Shown here: piece by piece, positions 43,649 to 55,000 of the stretch
Position numbering within the stretch: the first letter of the stretch is position 1
How the letters are laid out: every line of letters starts with the position of its first letter
DNA from: Streptomyces cathayae
GTDB lineage: Bacteria; Actinomycetota; Actinomycetes; Streptomycetales; Streptomycetaceae
Assembly: GCF_029760955.1 (NCBI RefSeq)
Contig: NZ_CP121682.1
Location: 992,001 to 1,056,000 of the forward strand
Direction: 5' to 3'
DNA length: 64,000 nucleotides
Position numbers and translations under genes: made by a program
Notes under the pieces: model-generated
What the model was told of the DNA's origin: nothing
The model's input: the letters and a program-made list of their open reading frames with translations, nothing else
Databases searched by the model: none

Positions 43649-46600
43649 TCACTTCCCGGCGTCGACGATGCCCAGCGCCGCGTGGAGGACCGGCTCGACG
43701 CGCAGGCGCGTGCCGTCCCGGTCGAAGACCTGGAGGGTCTCCAGGCAGGTGAGCGCCCACCGCGCGTCGTCGGGGGCGAGGCCGGCGAGTTCGACGGCCG
43801 TCTCGCAGTAGGCATCGGAGTTCCAGCCGGTGCCGAGTTCCTCGACGATGGCGTCGTACCCGATCCTGACCATGGTGTAGGGGTCGTCCGGATCGTCCGT
43901 GGCACCGGCGTCGTCCCTCAGCAGGCCTACGGCCTCGACGAGTTCGTGCGCGCCGTCCCGGTGGCCGAGCCACTCCGCCAGCTCCCGCACCGCCCTGTCC
44001 TGGTCCCGGTGCGTCTCACGCAGCTCCAGGACCCGGTCGAGCAGGACCGGCCAACCGCCGGTGACCGCCGCCAGCTGAGCCAGCCGCTCCTCCGTCTCGT
44101 AGGCGCTGTGGTACTGCGTCCAGTCCCGCAGTCCACGGAGGTCGTAGCGGCGCAGCACCACGGCGGTGTCGTCACTGCCCTCACCCTCCGGCTCGGGGCC
44201 GTCGAGCAGGTCGCGCCAGAAGCCGAGCTGATCCATGCTCGACACCAGGACCACGGACCGGGTCGCCCCGGAAGTGGTCGGCAGGTCCGTTCTGGCCAGG
44301 GACAGGGAATCCCGGCAGGACTTGTCACTGCCCAGACCGAGGTCGCTGATGAGCAGGCGCCGTTCACCGGCCCGGCCCGCCACCAGTTCCCGGCGGTAGG
44401 TGTTGGCGTTCCCGATCGGCGGCAGGGTCCAGCCCGCGACGCGGCCCGTCGCGTCCCTCAAGGTGCGCTGCACATCGCCGATGCCCGTCGCACGCGTACC
44501 GACGACCACGCGCACCTGGTTGCCGCCCGTGCCGAGGAGGAAGTCGATCTGGTTGATCGTCAAGGGGGCGGAGCGGCGGCCGTCGTCGAGACCAGGGCGG
44601 CTCTCCAGGACGACGGTCTCCTCCAGGCGGTACTCCCGCTCGGCGCCCAGCAGGCGCATCTCGATCTCCTGAGCGGTCCCGATCATGCGCAGGGCGTTGG
44701 GTCCGCGCAGGTGCCAGCCCTGTCCGTCATGGTTGGGTGCCAGGACGCCGAGGCCCACCATTTCCTGCAGGTAGGCCCGGAAGCCCTCGCTGTCCAGCTT
44801 GGCGAAGCCCTGCGGCCACCAGCCGGCGCACTCGTCACGCAGTTCCCGGTCGCTGAGCCTGGTCTCCAGGCCGTTCTCGCGCGCGTGCTGCGCGAGCACG
44901 TTGGCGACGACGTTGTAGCGGTCGTCGAGGGCGAGCGTGTCCTTGAAGGCCGCGTTGATGTCGGAACGCAGCGACGGGTCCTGTTCCACCTCGTCCACGT
45001 CGGACGCCTGGATGGTGTACGGCGGAGGCGTCAGCGGCTGGCGTGCCCGCTTGTCCTGCATCACCTGCACCATCCGGCTGCCGAAGATCTGGAGTAGGAA
45101 GGGTTGGTACGAGCAGAAACCCAGGACCCGGTTGACCAGGTCCACGTCGGCGAACTCGAAGCCGAGGGCCCGCATCGGGCGGACGATCAGGTCGGCGGCG
45201 AACTGCGGGGTGAGCGGCCCGACGACCGTGGGCGTCTGCGCGAGGTGGCTGAACGGCCCGTTGCGGGCCAGCCGGGTGAAACGCTGCACGGAGTGCAGAC
45301 CGGCGAAGACGACCTTGGCCCGGCCCCGGGAGTCCTCCCCCAGACCACGCAGTCGGCGCGTCTCCGTGCAGTCGGGAACGTCGGCCTCGAAGAAGCGATC
45401 GCACTCGTCGAGGAGGATCAGCAGCCGTCGGTCGGCGTCCTGCTCCAGCCATGTGGCGATGCCGTCCGTCACCCGCTGCCAGGGCTCCAGCTTGGGTCCC
45501 CTACGGCGGGGCTCCTCCAGCACCCCTTCCTTGATGAGTTCCTGGTCGAGGGTGGTCCAGATCGCTGCCGCGCCGAGGGCCGTCCCCTTGCCGATGCCGA
45601 TCTTGTCGAGGTTGAGATACAGCTTGCGGTACTCGGGCTGCTGCTCGACGAAGCGGTCGCCCGCGTCGGCCAGCAGCGCGGACTTGCCCAGGCCACGACC
45701 GCCGTAGATGATCTGCGTTCCGGTCGGGTCGAGAATGCTCCTGCGCTCCCGGTCGCGCCCGTAGAACATCTCGCGGCCGATCTGTCCCCTCTTCTCCTTG
45801 ATGTAGGGGTTGACCCCGGAGAAGGGCAGGAGCGTCTCGGTCGCCGCATCCACCCGCCGGTTGCCGTGGGCGGTGAGGTAGGCGAGTGCCGCGTCGTCGA
45901 CGACGAGGAGGGGCTTGGTGCCCCGGGACGCGGCGGCGAGTTCGGTGCGTGTCCGGTTGTCGAGTGTGCCGAAGTGCACGACGAGCAGGCTGCTCTCATC
46001 GGGGTCCAGCGCGACACGGCTGATCAGCAGCTTCGCCGCCGGTCGTCCCCAGATCAGCAGGACCCGCAGCTTGTTGCCACGGTCCTTGATCTGCGAGCCG
46101 AAGGCGGGTGCCCAGGCACGTCCGGTGACCTGGGTGTCGACCAGTTCGAAGAACCGGTAGTCCTGCCTGCGCGGCAGGTCGTCCAGGGGCCTGGCCCGTC
46201 GTGCCTCGAAGCCCAGGAGGGACAGGGCCGGGTTCAGGTCCTCCCGCGCGTTGATGTTGGCCCGGTCCCTGGCCGAGGCGAGCTTGCGCCACCTCTCCAG
46301 GGCGCCGGCGGCCCGTTCCGCCTCACTGTCCGACAGGATCGAGTAGTCGAGCACCGCCGCGTCACCGAACCGCCCACGGGAGCGGACTGCGCTGATCAGT
46401 TCCGGGGTGATGCCGTCGGGCAGGACGGCGGGTACGGCCGGGAAGAACGACTTCAGATGGGGGTCCTCGGCACGGATCTCGGGGACGGATTCGCCGAGTT
46501 CGAGGAAGTAGACCAGTTCGGCGGCCGTCGCCAAGCTGTCCGTTTCCAGGTTGTGCAGGACACGACTGCGGTCGCCCTCCCGGACGTCGGGGAGGGCCGC

Positions 46601-49600
46601 GAGCCTCGCCCGCAGCCGGTCGGCTGCCTCCTTGCGGTAGTGGGGCAGCAACTCGGCGACGCGGTCCAGGTTGCGCCGGATCGCGGAGAGCTCGCGCGGC
46701 TCACCGCTCTCCGTGCGGGGGGTGGCGTCCGCGAGCAGCTCCTGAAGGCTGACGTCCTGCTCGTCGGTCAGCGCGCCGTCCGCCTGGGCACGGCGCAGTT
46801 CCGCGCCCAACGTCCGGGCGTGCTCGGCGAGTGCGGTGTGCCGCTCCTTCTCCGCCTGTGCGAGACGGGTGATCCGGTCGCCGGACAACTCCAGGCCCTG
46901 GGCCGCGGGCAGGGCGCCCAGCTCGGCAAGGCGCAGGATGGTGCGCACGGCGGTGAACCCGTCCCGCACGGTCTGGATACCGATCGCGTCCTCCCACGTG
47001 CGGTCCACTGCCTCGAGCAGGGCGGACACGGTGAGTGGCCCGTGCGGCCAGTCGGACAGCTTGTACAGCTCGATGTCCAGCAGCGCGGAGACGTCGGCCT
47101 CGGCTCCGGCCGTGACCGGTGCGGCGCCCGACTCCAGCTGGTCGAAGACCGCTTCGAGCATCTCGCCCGCGGCAGCGGCGGCGGCCCGGGCCACGGGGTG
47201 GGACCGCCTCCCGGCGGTCGCCAGGTCTCCCATGACACCCTTGCGCAGCCCCAGGAGGGACCGCCTCAGACCGGCCACCGACTCGGCGGCCCATGCGGTT
47301 TCCTCGGAGCGGGTGCTCCCGAGTTCACGCTGGACCGTGTGCCATTCCCAGACGGCTGCACGTACCCGCTCCACGAACTGACGCACGTTGTTGCGTCCGG
47401 ACCCGTGGATGGCGCGGCCACCGGTGCCGCGCAGCCCGGCGTCCATCCGGTCGATCTCGTCCTCGATCTGCGTGGGCCGGTCCAGCCGCTTCAGCAGCGC
47501 GTCCGCACGGTCCGCCGCGTCGGCGGCGTCGTTGACGACGGCCGTCAGCACGCTGCCGAAGAGGCCGTTCGGCAGCAGCCACTGCTTCACCATCTGCGAA
47601 GCCCGCTGGAAGCGCATCCGCGGGGGCACGAGCATGTTCCGGCATGCTTCCACCGCGTGCTGCAGACGGCCCTCGAGCTGTGACGCATCGGCGACCACGG
47701 ACTGGAGCGGGGCGAGCAGCAGCGCACTGTTCAAGGTGCACTCCGCCACCTCTGCCGCCACCTGCTGGAGGGTCTCCGGCAGGTGCTGGGAGAGTGCTCT
47801 CAGCTGGGCGCCGGCCACCGGTGCCCCGGTTACCAGCGCCGTCTGTACGAGGACCGGCAACAGGAGCAGTTCCAGCCCGCCCGCCGCGGCGTCTTCTTGC
47901 GCGTCCCACTCCCGCAACGAGTCCTCGACGAATCGTGCGGCTTGGTCGGAGCGCGGGTTGAGCAACTCGGATGCCGCGGACAGACGCAACACCGTGGCCT
48001 CGGCGTCCGGGCGTCCGGCGGTCCTCGACAAGTGGGCGGCGAGGCCGAACCGCTTCTCGACGATGAGACGGGCGAGGACGGGCTCGACGTCCTGCGGGCG
48101 GGTGCCGGATGCGACGTCGATGGCAGTGACGGTGTGGGGCTCTGCCTCCCGTGAGTCGGTGACGCTCGGCTCGGACGGTGCGGCCGGAGGTTCGGGCGCG
48201 TGGGCGCCGGGCTCGGATCCGGGTGCGTCGATGACCTCGTTCGCGTCCACCGCCACGGAAGCGTCCTCGAGCCGTGGCTCCCGAACAGGGCCTGCCTGGT
48301 GGTCTTCCCGGCGTTCGGCGAAGGTCTCGTTCGCGGGCTGCGGCCCGGTGGACGGTTCCGTGGCCGTCACCGTGATCTGGTCGTGCAGGACGGCCGCCAC
48401 GGCGTACGAGGGATGCGCCAGCGACAGTTTCTGCTGGACCTCGACGAGCATCTGCGGTGAGTCGGGCCGGTCCTTCAGCTCGACGAGGCGCACGAGCAGG
48501 GTGAGCAGCTCCGCACTGGCCTCGTCGTCCTCGCTCCATTCCTCCTTGGCGAGCAGCCCCGCGGCACGCTGCCGGGCGTCCGCGATCACGGTCGCGACCG
48601 CGCTGTCCGGCGGGCAGCCGAGAGTCAGGACCGTCTCCGCGGCGCCGCGGGCCCTGTCGTTCCTCTCGTTGCGTTCCGAAGCCTCGCGGAACGCTCCCAC
48701 GGCTGCGAGCAGGTCATCGAGGCGATCTCCGACACCGGTGACATCGAGGGCCTCGAGCATCGCCTGTGCTCGGGCGAAAGCGGGCACGACGGCTTCCAGC
48801 GATGCCAGGTCGGGGTCGCCGGGCGGGCGTCCGTCCAGGAGCGTGAGACGTATCCGGTCCACGGCGTCCCTGGCCTTGTCGACGACGCTTCTCAGCTCCT
48901 CTTCGGCCGAGTCGAGGTCGTGGAGGGTGTCGTACTCTGCCTCGGGCTTCATGTCCGGTTCGCTTTCGGGGGTGCCGAGTGGTGGGCGAGGCGCCGGTAC
49001 GGCGACCGCCTGCACGGCGTCCTCCGTCGGCTCCCCGTCGTCCCCGTCCTCCTGCAGGTCCGGGACGAACTGGAAGTCCGGGGCTGCCTCGATGACCCGT
49101 CGTGCTGCCTCGTGCACCGCTTCACGGGTCGCTTCGGCGGCTTCCAGGCCGTACCAGTGGTGTTCCGCCGCCCGGGTCACGATGTGCGCGTCGAAAACCG
49201 ATGCGTGAAGCCGCGAGAAGAGCGCGAGGCGCACGAGACGTGTTCCCCATCGCTCGGCGGGATCGGCACCGTCGTGGCCTACCGCGTGTGCCACCGCCTC
49301 GTGGATGACGTCGGTCCAGATGCGCTCGGTGAGGTGCGACGTGGCGTGTCGGCGCTCTCCGGCCGGCTCCAGACGTCGTACGCGTTTGAGTACTTCTTCG
49401 CCCAGTACCCTGCCGAAGCTGCGCGGTTGCACGTTGCGGAAATTCAGATTCCGCATGATGGTCCGTCGGTCCTTCGGATGGAGGGAGTTGAGCGCGCTTC
49501 CCATGTCCTCGACGGTGAGTTGCCCGAGGATCGTGTCCACGACCGGACCGAACCCTTCGAGTGCCGAGGCCAGCTCCTTGAGTAGTTCGACGGGGGCGTC

Positions 49601-49648
49601 TGGTGGTGAGAACGGTGGTTCTGCGACCACTGGATAGCTGAGGGTCAT
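43649..49648 (-). CDS. Giant AAA/STAND-type ATPase, 1999 aa
   Basis: ATG 49648 begins MTLSYPVVAEPPF; the ribosome-binding site is weak. Residues 1-1150 are mostly helical with no motif I know. A central NTPase (about 1290-1560) follows a short FYGRDRERR segment: P-loop IIYGGRGLGKSAL (near 1315), Walker B LLILLDECDRFF (near 1410), and VVFAGLHSVQRF as a sensor-like strand, resembling Orc1/Cdc6-STAND ATPases. A winged-helix-like region and a second P-loop-less domain (SVVLVSSMDQLGFW) make up the C-terminus. It is the last gene of the operon, 65 nt after the 772-aa gene. Likely a DNA-binding motor or sensor for the helicase partner (inference). Confidence 0.85.
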   Translation of the reverse strand: MTLSYPVVAEPPFSPPDAPVELLKELASALEGFGPVVDTILGQLTVEDMGSALNSLHPKDRRTIMRNLNFRNVQPRSFGRVLGEEVLKRVRRLEPAGERRHATSHLTERIWTDVIHEAVAHAVGHDGADPAERWGTRLVRLALFSRLHASVFDAHIVTRAAEHHWYGLEAAEATREAVHEAARRVIEAAPDFQFVPDLQEDGDDGEPTEDAVQAVAVPAPRPPLGTPESEPDMKPEAEYDTLHDLDSAEEELRSVVDKARDAVDRIRLTLLDGRPPGDPDLASLEAVVPAFARAQAMLEALDVTGVGDRLDDLLAAVGAFREASERNERNDRARGAAETVLTLGCPPDSAVATVIADARQRAAGLLAKEEWSEDDEASAELLTLLVRLVELKDRPDSPQMLVEVQQKLSLAHPSYAVAAVLHDQITVTATEPSTGPQPANETFAERREDHQAGPVREPRLEDASVAVDANEVIDAPGSEPGAHAPEPPAAPSEPSVTDSREAEPHTVTAIDVASGTRPQDVEPVLARLIVEKRFGLAAHLSRTAGRPDAEATVLRLSAASELLNPRSDQAARFVEDSLREWDAQEDAAAGGLELLLLPVLVQTALVTGAPVAGAQLRALSQHLPETLQQVAAEVAECTLNSALLLAPLQSVVADASQLEGRLQHAVEACRNMLVPPRMRFQRASQMVKQWLLPNGLFGSVLTAVVNDAADAADRADALLKRLDRPTQIEDEIDRMDAGLRGTGGRAIHGSGRNNVRQFVERVRAAVWEWHTVQRELGSTRSEETAWAAESVAGLRRSLLGLRKGVMGDLATAGRRSHPVARAAAAAAGEMLEAVFDQLESGAAPVTAGAEADVSALLDIELYKLSDWPHGPLTVSALLEAVDRTWEDAIGIQTVRDGFTAVRTILRLAELGALPAAQGLELSGDRITRLAQAEKERHTALAEHARTLGAELRRAQADGALTDEQDVSLQELLADATPRTESGEPRELSAIRRNLDRVAELLPHYRKEAADRLRARLAALPDVREGDRSRVLHNLETDSLATAAELVYFLELGESVPEIRAEDPHLKSFFPAVPAVLPDGITPELISAVRSRGRFGDAAVLDYSILSDSEAERAAGALERWRKLASARDRANINAREDLNPALSLLGFEARRARPLDDLPRRQDYRFFELVDTQVTGRAWAPAFGSQIKDRGNKLRVLLIWGRPAAKLLISRVALDPDESSLLVVHFGTLDNRTRTELAAASRGTKPLLVVDDAALAYLTAHGNRRVDAATETLLPFSGVNPYIKEKRGQIGREMFYGRDRERRSILDPTGTQIIYGGRGLGKSALLADAGDRFVEQQPEYRKLYLNLDKIGIGKGTALGAAAIWTTLDQELIKEGVLEEPRRRGPKLEPWQRVTDGIATWLEQDADRRLLILLDECDRFFEADVPDCTETRRLRGLGEDSRGRAKVVFAGLHSVQRFTRLARNGPFSHLAQTPTVVGPLTPQFAADLIVRPMRALGFEFADVDLVNRVLGFCSYQPFLLQIFGSRMVQVMQDKRARQPLTPPPYTIQASDVDEVEQDPSLRSDINAAFKDTLALDDRYNVVANVLAQHARENGLETRLSDRELRDECAGWWPQGFAKLDSEGFRAYLQEMVGLGVLAPNHDGQGWHLRGPNALRMIGTAQEIEMRLLGAEREYRLEETVVLESRPGLDDGRRSAPLTINQIDFLLGTGGNQVRVVVGTRATGIGDVQRTLRDATGRVAGWTLPPIGNANTYRRELVAGRAGERRLLISDLGLGSDKSCRDSLSLARTDLPTTSGATRSVVLVSSMDQLGFWRDLLDGPEPEGEGSDDTAVVLRRYDLRGLRDWTQYHSAYETEERLAQLAAVTGGWPVLLDRVLELRETHRDQDRAVRELAEWLGHRDGAHELVEAVGLLRDDAGATDDPDDPYTMVRIGYDAIVEELGTGWNSDAYCETAVELAGLAPDDARWALTCLETLQVFDRDGTRLRVEPVLHAALGIVDAGK

Positions 49649-49713
49649 TTTGCACCCGACTTCTTGTGACGATGTCTTGCGTGGTGTGTGAGGGCTTGAG
49701 GTGGAGAGGACGG

Positions 49714-52032
49714 TCAGCGTCGGCGGGAGTGCGAGCCGACGAAGGTGTAGCCACGGGGCAGGTCCCAGCCGTCCGCCTTCCCGACGCGACGGCAGTGCTC
49801 GCGGTAGGCGGTCCGCTGTGCGACGGTCGGTTCCCAGCCGGCGGGCAGCCGCCTCAGGAAACCGTGGACGAAGTGCTCGGCGCCTGTGGGTTGCGGAGGA
49901 ACGCCACCGCCCGAGCCGGGCCGCGGCACCGCCACGGGACGCGGTGCGTAGCCGATCAGCGGGATCGACGGCTCTCCCTCGCGTGCGGGGTGATGAGGCT
50001 CGCCGTTCGCGCCCCGGCTGCCGGTGGCCGCGTACAGGTGGTGCTCGGCGAGGCACTCGGCGAGAGCCTGTTCCAACGCGGTGATCTGGTGTGGGGCGGG
50101 CTGCGTGTCATAGACGGCCCTCGGCAGGGTGGCCCGGTCGAGCAGCGCGTGCCCGTCGGGTGTGAGTCGGCCGAAGCGCCGTACGGCGCGCAGCACGAGG
50201 CGCCGTGTGTCGAGTCCTGCGGACGAGTCACCATCCCGGCTGCTTCCGGGAGCGTCCTCACGGGTCAGGACGGCGGGGTCGTAGCGGTGTGTGATGAGCC
50301 GCCCGTCGACGTCGACGGGGTCGTCGAGTTCGACTGTGGAGAGCCGGAGGACGGTGCCACCGCGCGGCCACTGGATGTGCAGACGCAGTCCCGGGAAGAA
50401 GTCGATGGGCCACTGGATCTCCCGGAGCATGCCGGTCTCCACGGTCAGGTCGAGGGTGACGTCCTGTACTTCCTCGGACTCGTCGGTCATGCCTCCCGGA
50501 TGGCTGAGTTCCAGACGTACCGGCACGGTGTCCGGGCCGAGGTGGCGCAATGCGTCACGGATCATTCCCTTGAGCGGCAGCCGCTCCTCCATTAGGTGGG
50601 AGAGGCGCAGCGGTACCTGCCAGCAGATCTCGCTGTCGTTGATCCTGATGTAGTTCGCAGGGCCGAGTCGGTCGTCGTCGGTGAGCGGGGCATCGGCAGG
50701 GTGTGCCTCGGCCGGCGGTTCCTCCTCGGGCTCTTGTCGTCGGGGGGTCTCCGTGGCGGGGGGCGGTGGCGGCTCGACCGTGTCCCGCCAGCCTCGTCCC
50801 GCGGCGCTCAGGGGGTCGCCGCCGTCGGCTTCCTCGGTTCCCGGGTGGTGGGACCGCCAGATGCCGCCGCTCTCGAATCGGTCGTCAAGAGTGATCCGCA
50901 CGTCGCTGTCGGCGCGCAGACCACTGTCCGTGTCCCTGCGAACGAAGTCCGTGACCGCGAGGTTGGCCCGGCACACCGAGACGGCGTACTCCACTCCGGT
51001 CAGCAGCGGTTCGGCCCCTGCCACATCGCGCAGCCATGGTCCGACCGCCGTGTACAGAGTGCGGGGGCCGTTCGGTCCGCGTCGCCGGCGCGTGGTGGGG
51101 GCCACTCCGCGCTCCAGAGAGCCGGTGAGCGTGCGGAGATCCGATGCGCCCAGGGGCCCGTCGTCACTCAGCCCGGCCCCTATCCGTCTGCGGGTCAGCG
51201 CGTAGTGGCCCCAGTTCCGCAAGGAGTCGCTGGTGCACAGTGCGTGTTCGACCGTGTCCATCAGTCCCATGAGTGCGTTCCGCAGCTCCTCCTCTCCGCT
51301 GTCGTCGGCCAAGTGGGCGACGGACACCGGGACGAGTGGGCTCAGGAGGGATTCCCGCCGGTGGGTGAGCAGATGGTGGACGAAGGCCGTCGTATCGTCG
51401 GGTCTGTCCCCCAGCCCAGGGTCGTACGTGGCGTCCACGACCACGTGTCCGTCGCTGTTGAGCCACTTCTGGCGTGCGCGGAACCGCTTGAGCTTGGCTT
51501 CGCTGAGCTGGAGCGCCGGGCCGAAGGCCGTGACATCGGGGACGAGGAGTTCCCTACGTACAGAGCCGCAGGGCTTCTGGTGTCCCCCGGGTTCTGGTTC
51601 CTGCGCACTGATCGGCGCTCCGGACACCCAGGCCGGGACGTCGACGTCCTCCTCGACATCTGGGTGCCGACCCTCCTTGTAGACGATTTCGGCGTACAGC
51701 GGGTCGGAGCCCGTGGCGATCCGGACCAGGGCTCCGACGGGTACGGCCGGTACCCGGTCTCCCAGGGTCAGTGTCGGGAAGGTGTCGGGGTCGAAGGGGC
51801 CGTTCCCGTGGCCCACTCCGCCGAGTTCGTAGCCGAAGTAGACGGCGTTGAAGGCCACCGCCGTGTGCACGGGACACGGGCGGTCGGCGACGACCGCCTC
51901 CAGGTAGCGGCGGAGCCGGTGCAGCTCGTCCGGGGGCGTGGTCCGGTGTCCGCCTGTCATGGCAGGGGTGAGTACGGGCTCGTCCTCGTACGGCTGCCAG
52001 ACGCCTGTCGGAGCCGTGGTCATCGTGGTCAC
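49714..52032 (-). CDS. Unknown protein, 772 aa, middle gene of helicase/ATPase operon
   Basis: GTG 52032 overlaps the helicase stop (GTGA) and has AAGGAG 8 nt upstream. No catalytic motif recognised. Visible parts: an N-terminal domain with aromatic-rich FNAVYFGYELGG; a central helical region (LSEAKLKRFRARQKWLNSDG, VEHALCTSDSLRNWG); a Pro/Glu-rich low-complexity linker (near 50700-50800); then a beta-rich segment (LRLHIQWPRGGTVLRLSTVE) and a C-terminus ending RGYTFVGSHSRRR. The linker suggests two modules. Tight coupling to the exonuclease-helicase makes it an obligate partner, possibly an adaptor or recognition subunit (inference). Confidence 0.8.
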   Translation of the reverse strand: MTTMTTAPTGVWQPYEDEPVLTPAMTGGHRTTPPDELHRLRRYLEAVVADRPCPVHTAVAFNAVYFGYELGGVGHGNGPFDPDTFPTLTLGDRVPAVPVGALVRIATGSDPLYAEIVYKEGRHPDVEEDVDVPAWVSGAPISAQEPEPGGHQKPCGSVRRELLVPDVTAFGPALQLSEAKLKRFRARQKWLNSDGHVVVDATYDPGLGDRPDDTTAFVHHLLTHRRESLLSPLVPVSVAHLADDSGEEELRNALMGLMDTVEHALCTSDSLRNWGHYALTRRRIGAGLSDDGPLGASDLRTLTGSLERGVAPTTRRRRGPNGPRTLYTAVGPWLRDVAGAEPLLTGVEYAVSVCRANLAVTDFVRRDTDSGLRADSDVRITLDDRFESGGIWRSHHPGTEEADGGDPLSAAGRGWRDTVEPPPPPATETPRRQEPEEEPPAEAHPADAPLTDDDRLGPANYIRINDSEICWQVPLRLSHLMEERLPLKGMIRDALRHLGPDTVPVRLELSHPGGMTDESEEVQDVTLDLTVETGMLREIQWPIDFFPGLRLHIQWPRGGTVLRLSTVELDDPVDVDGRLITHRYDPAVLTREDAPGSSRDGDSSAGLDTRRLVLRAVRRFGRLTPDGHALLDRATLPRAVYDTQPAPHQITALEQALAECLAEHHLYAATGSRGANGEPHHPAREGEPSIPLIGYAPRPVAVPRPGSGGGVPPQPTGAEHFVHGFLRRLPAGWEPTVAQRTAYREHCRRVGKADGWDLPRGYTFVGSHSRRR

Positions 52033-55000
52033 ACCCCGTTCTCCTTCCGTGCTGATCCGTTCCCCGCGCGCCGTGCCGGACGGACTGCTCGCCAGCGTCC
52101 CTCCTCGCCCTGGACTGCGGATCCTTCGGCGGCCAGCCTTTCGAGGCTTGAGCCGACTGTGGAGAAGGGCAGGTCGGCACGGCCTCCGAAGTGGCGGCTG
52201 TCCCGTATCGCCTTCGGCAGTGGATTCATCTTCCGGCTCCTCGGGTTGTAGGAGGATTCGTCGCCGCGCAGGGCGTGCCAGAGCCTTCGCGGGTACATGC
52301 CCTGCGGCTGGAGCTGCAGAAGCCGTTGGACCTGGAGGTCGACGCGTCGGTCGCGCAGCGCGGTGTCGGTGCGACCGCCCTCGCGGGGACGCGGGCTGTG
52401 GAACGCCTGGGCGACGGCGGGACGCCGTTCGTCCACCGGCCAGTGAGCGGTGTCCCAGCAGGCGGAGCAGCGGCAACGGGCTGTCGTGCAACAGTCCTCG
52501 GGAAGGTCGGTGGCGGCGAAGTAATCAGCGAAGACCCTCTGGGCACAGACCGTGGTGGAGTCGAAGAAGTGCTTCAGTCTGCCGAGTTCTTCGGCGGCCC
52601 GGCGGCCGCGCCGGCCGAGCGACGGGAGGTAGTCGTCGGGCAGCGTGCGGGCGTGCACGGCGATACCGGTGACCAGGCGCCTGCTGGGCGCCGCCGACAC
52701 GTCCAGGAGCCCTCGGTCGTGCAGGTCGGCGAGTAGTTCCCAGGTCGCCGCGGGTCCGCCGGCGACGGTCCGGAAGTCGGGGCAGTGGGAGGCGAGTTCG
52801 TGGTCGAGGAGTCGGACGTCGACGTTTCGCGGTGTGTCCCAGGTGAGTGCGGTGTCGATGACGGTCCGCTCGATCCGTGCGAGGGCCGCCTCTTCGGCAC
52901 GCCCTCCGGTGAGCGCGGTCGGTCCTGTGCCGCGCCGTGACGGCCGCAGGTCGCCGGGCTTGATCGCACAGTACGGCGGGTGGTCACCGAGGTCTTCGAC
53001 GGCTCCGAGGTCGGCGAGCGTGCTGAAAGCACGCATGATGCCGCTTCGGTAGCGTTCCTGGGTGTGCCGGTCCTCCAGTTCGGACTCGGTCAGCAGGCCG
53101 GTCGCGGCGTCCTCGGTCATGAGGATGTCGGCCAGGCGGACCGGGTCGAGCGTTCCTCCGCGCTGTGACAGGACGAGCCCGCCCATGCGTCGCAGCAGCG
53201 GAGGGGGCAGTTCCTGTCCTGTCATGAAGCGGACCAGGCGCAGCCCGCGGCTCGTGGCGAGGGCGAGGCCGCTGTTGACGGGCCCCTCACCGGTCGCCCG
53301 CAAGCCGGTGCTGTCGCGTCCGACCCTCCCGATCTGCTGGTACAGCGCGGCCAGGTCGGTGGGGGGCGACACACACATCACGGTGCGTACATCGGGCCGG
53401 TTGACACCGAGGCCGAACGCGGAGGTGGCGACGATGACGACGGGGACGAAGCCGTCGTCGCCCTCGCGGGGCGCCTCCCGGAACTCCGTCATCACGGCGG
53501 CCTTCTCCGCCTCGGTGAGACGTCCGTGGAACCGCAGCACGCGTACGCATCCGGCGTCACCGACGTACTCGCGCAGATGCGTGTAGAGAGTGTTGACCTC
53601 CTTGACGGTCAGGCAGTACAGGATGGCGTGACCGTCGAGCGCGTCGACCACGCGCTCCACCAGCCCCGCCACTCCGCCCTGTCCCAACCGGTCGAGGGAA
53701 CGCCGGAAGACGGCGATCTCGGGACGGATCGGGTTCTCGAGCACCGTCACGAGCCCGCCGATGACATCGGCTCGTTCCGTCTCGGCGTCCGCTTCGGCCG
53801 ATCCGGGCTCGGGAACCTCATTGGAGAGGGCGAACAGCCCTTCGCGCAAGGCTTCGTGGACGGACCGGTTGGCGGTGGCGGTCACCGCGGTGACCGCCAC
53901 CCCGTGCTCCTGACGCAGTTCGTTCAGGAACCGGCTGACGCGACGCATGCTCGGCCGGAAGTCCTCCCACTGTGCCAGGGTGTGTGCCTCGTCGACGGCG
54001 ATACGGGTGACCCTGCCCTCTGCCGCGGCCGCGCGCACGGTCTCGCGAAACCGCCGCTGGCACAGCCGTTCCGGGCTGACGTAGACCAGGCGGATGCCGT
54101 GATCGGCCCTGCCGAGGAGTTGGTCCGACACCTCGGTCTTGCCGGCTCGGCTGCTGGACTCCCGCAGGGGAGAGATCAGGGCGCGAACCGCCCCGCCGAT
54201 GGACCGGTTGAGTTCGAGCGCCTGGTCGTGCATGAGTGCCACGAGAGGACTGACGACCACGGTGACACCGGGCAGAACCAGAGCGGGCAACTGGAAGGTG
54301 AAGCTCTTGCCGAATCCGGTGGGAAGCAGCCCGAGTACGTTGCGGCCTTCGGCCACAGCGGTGATGACAGCGGTCTGTGCCGGTTTGAGGGGCACGGGGT
54401 CGTCGCTGAGCCTCAACAGGCCGCCGATGTGGGCGCAGCGTCGCGTGACCTCCTCGACGAGGCGCCCCTGTTCCCGCAGCTTCCGCGTCTCCTCGGGACT
54501 GAGTGCCAGTTCCCTGATACGTCGGGTGTGCGGCAGCAGGGTGTGCCGTTCGAGGGCTTCATCGGTGCACAGCTCGGCAGCTCGTGCGGGGTCCAGCAGC
54601 CCTTGGCCGGCCATGAACCGCCAGATCCTCTGCCATCCCTCGGCCATCGTGGTGACGTTGCCGCCGCCGGTGTCGCCGGTGTCCGGGCCGGGTCGTTCCA
54701 AGCCTTCGTCGAGGCTGCCGAGGAAGGCACGCCGGTAGGAGCGTCGCAGGCTGCTCTGTCCGGCGAGCTTGCGATCGCTGATGACGACGACGCCACGGTG
54801 CCGGTCGGACCGGATGAGGCGGCCGACGGCCTGACGGAGCTGGAGCGCGGCGAGGGGCAGGTAGTAGTGCTCGGTGGCGGCACCGTCCGGATCGGGGTGG
54901 CCGGCGTGCTCCGCACGTCGGGCGACGGCTGCGCGCCGGGTTTCCACGATCGGATCAGCGAACGGGGCGAAGGGCAGTTTGTTGATCCAGACGAGATGCA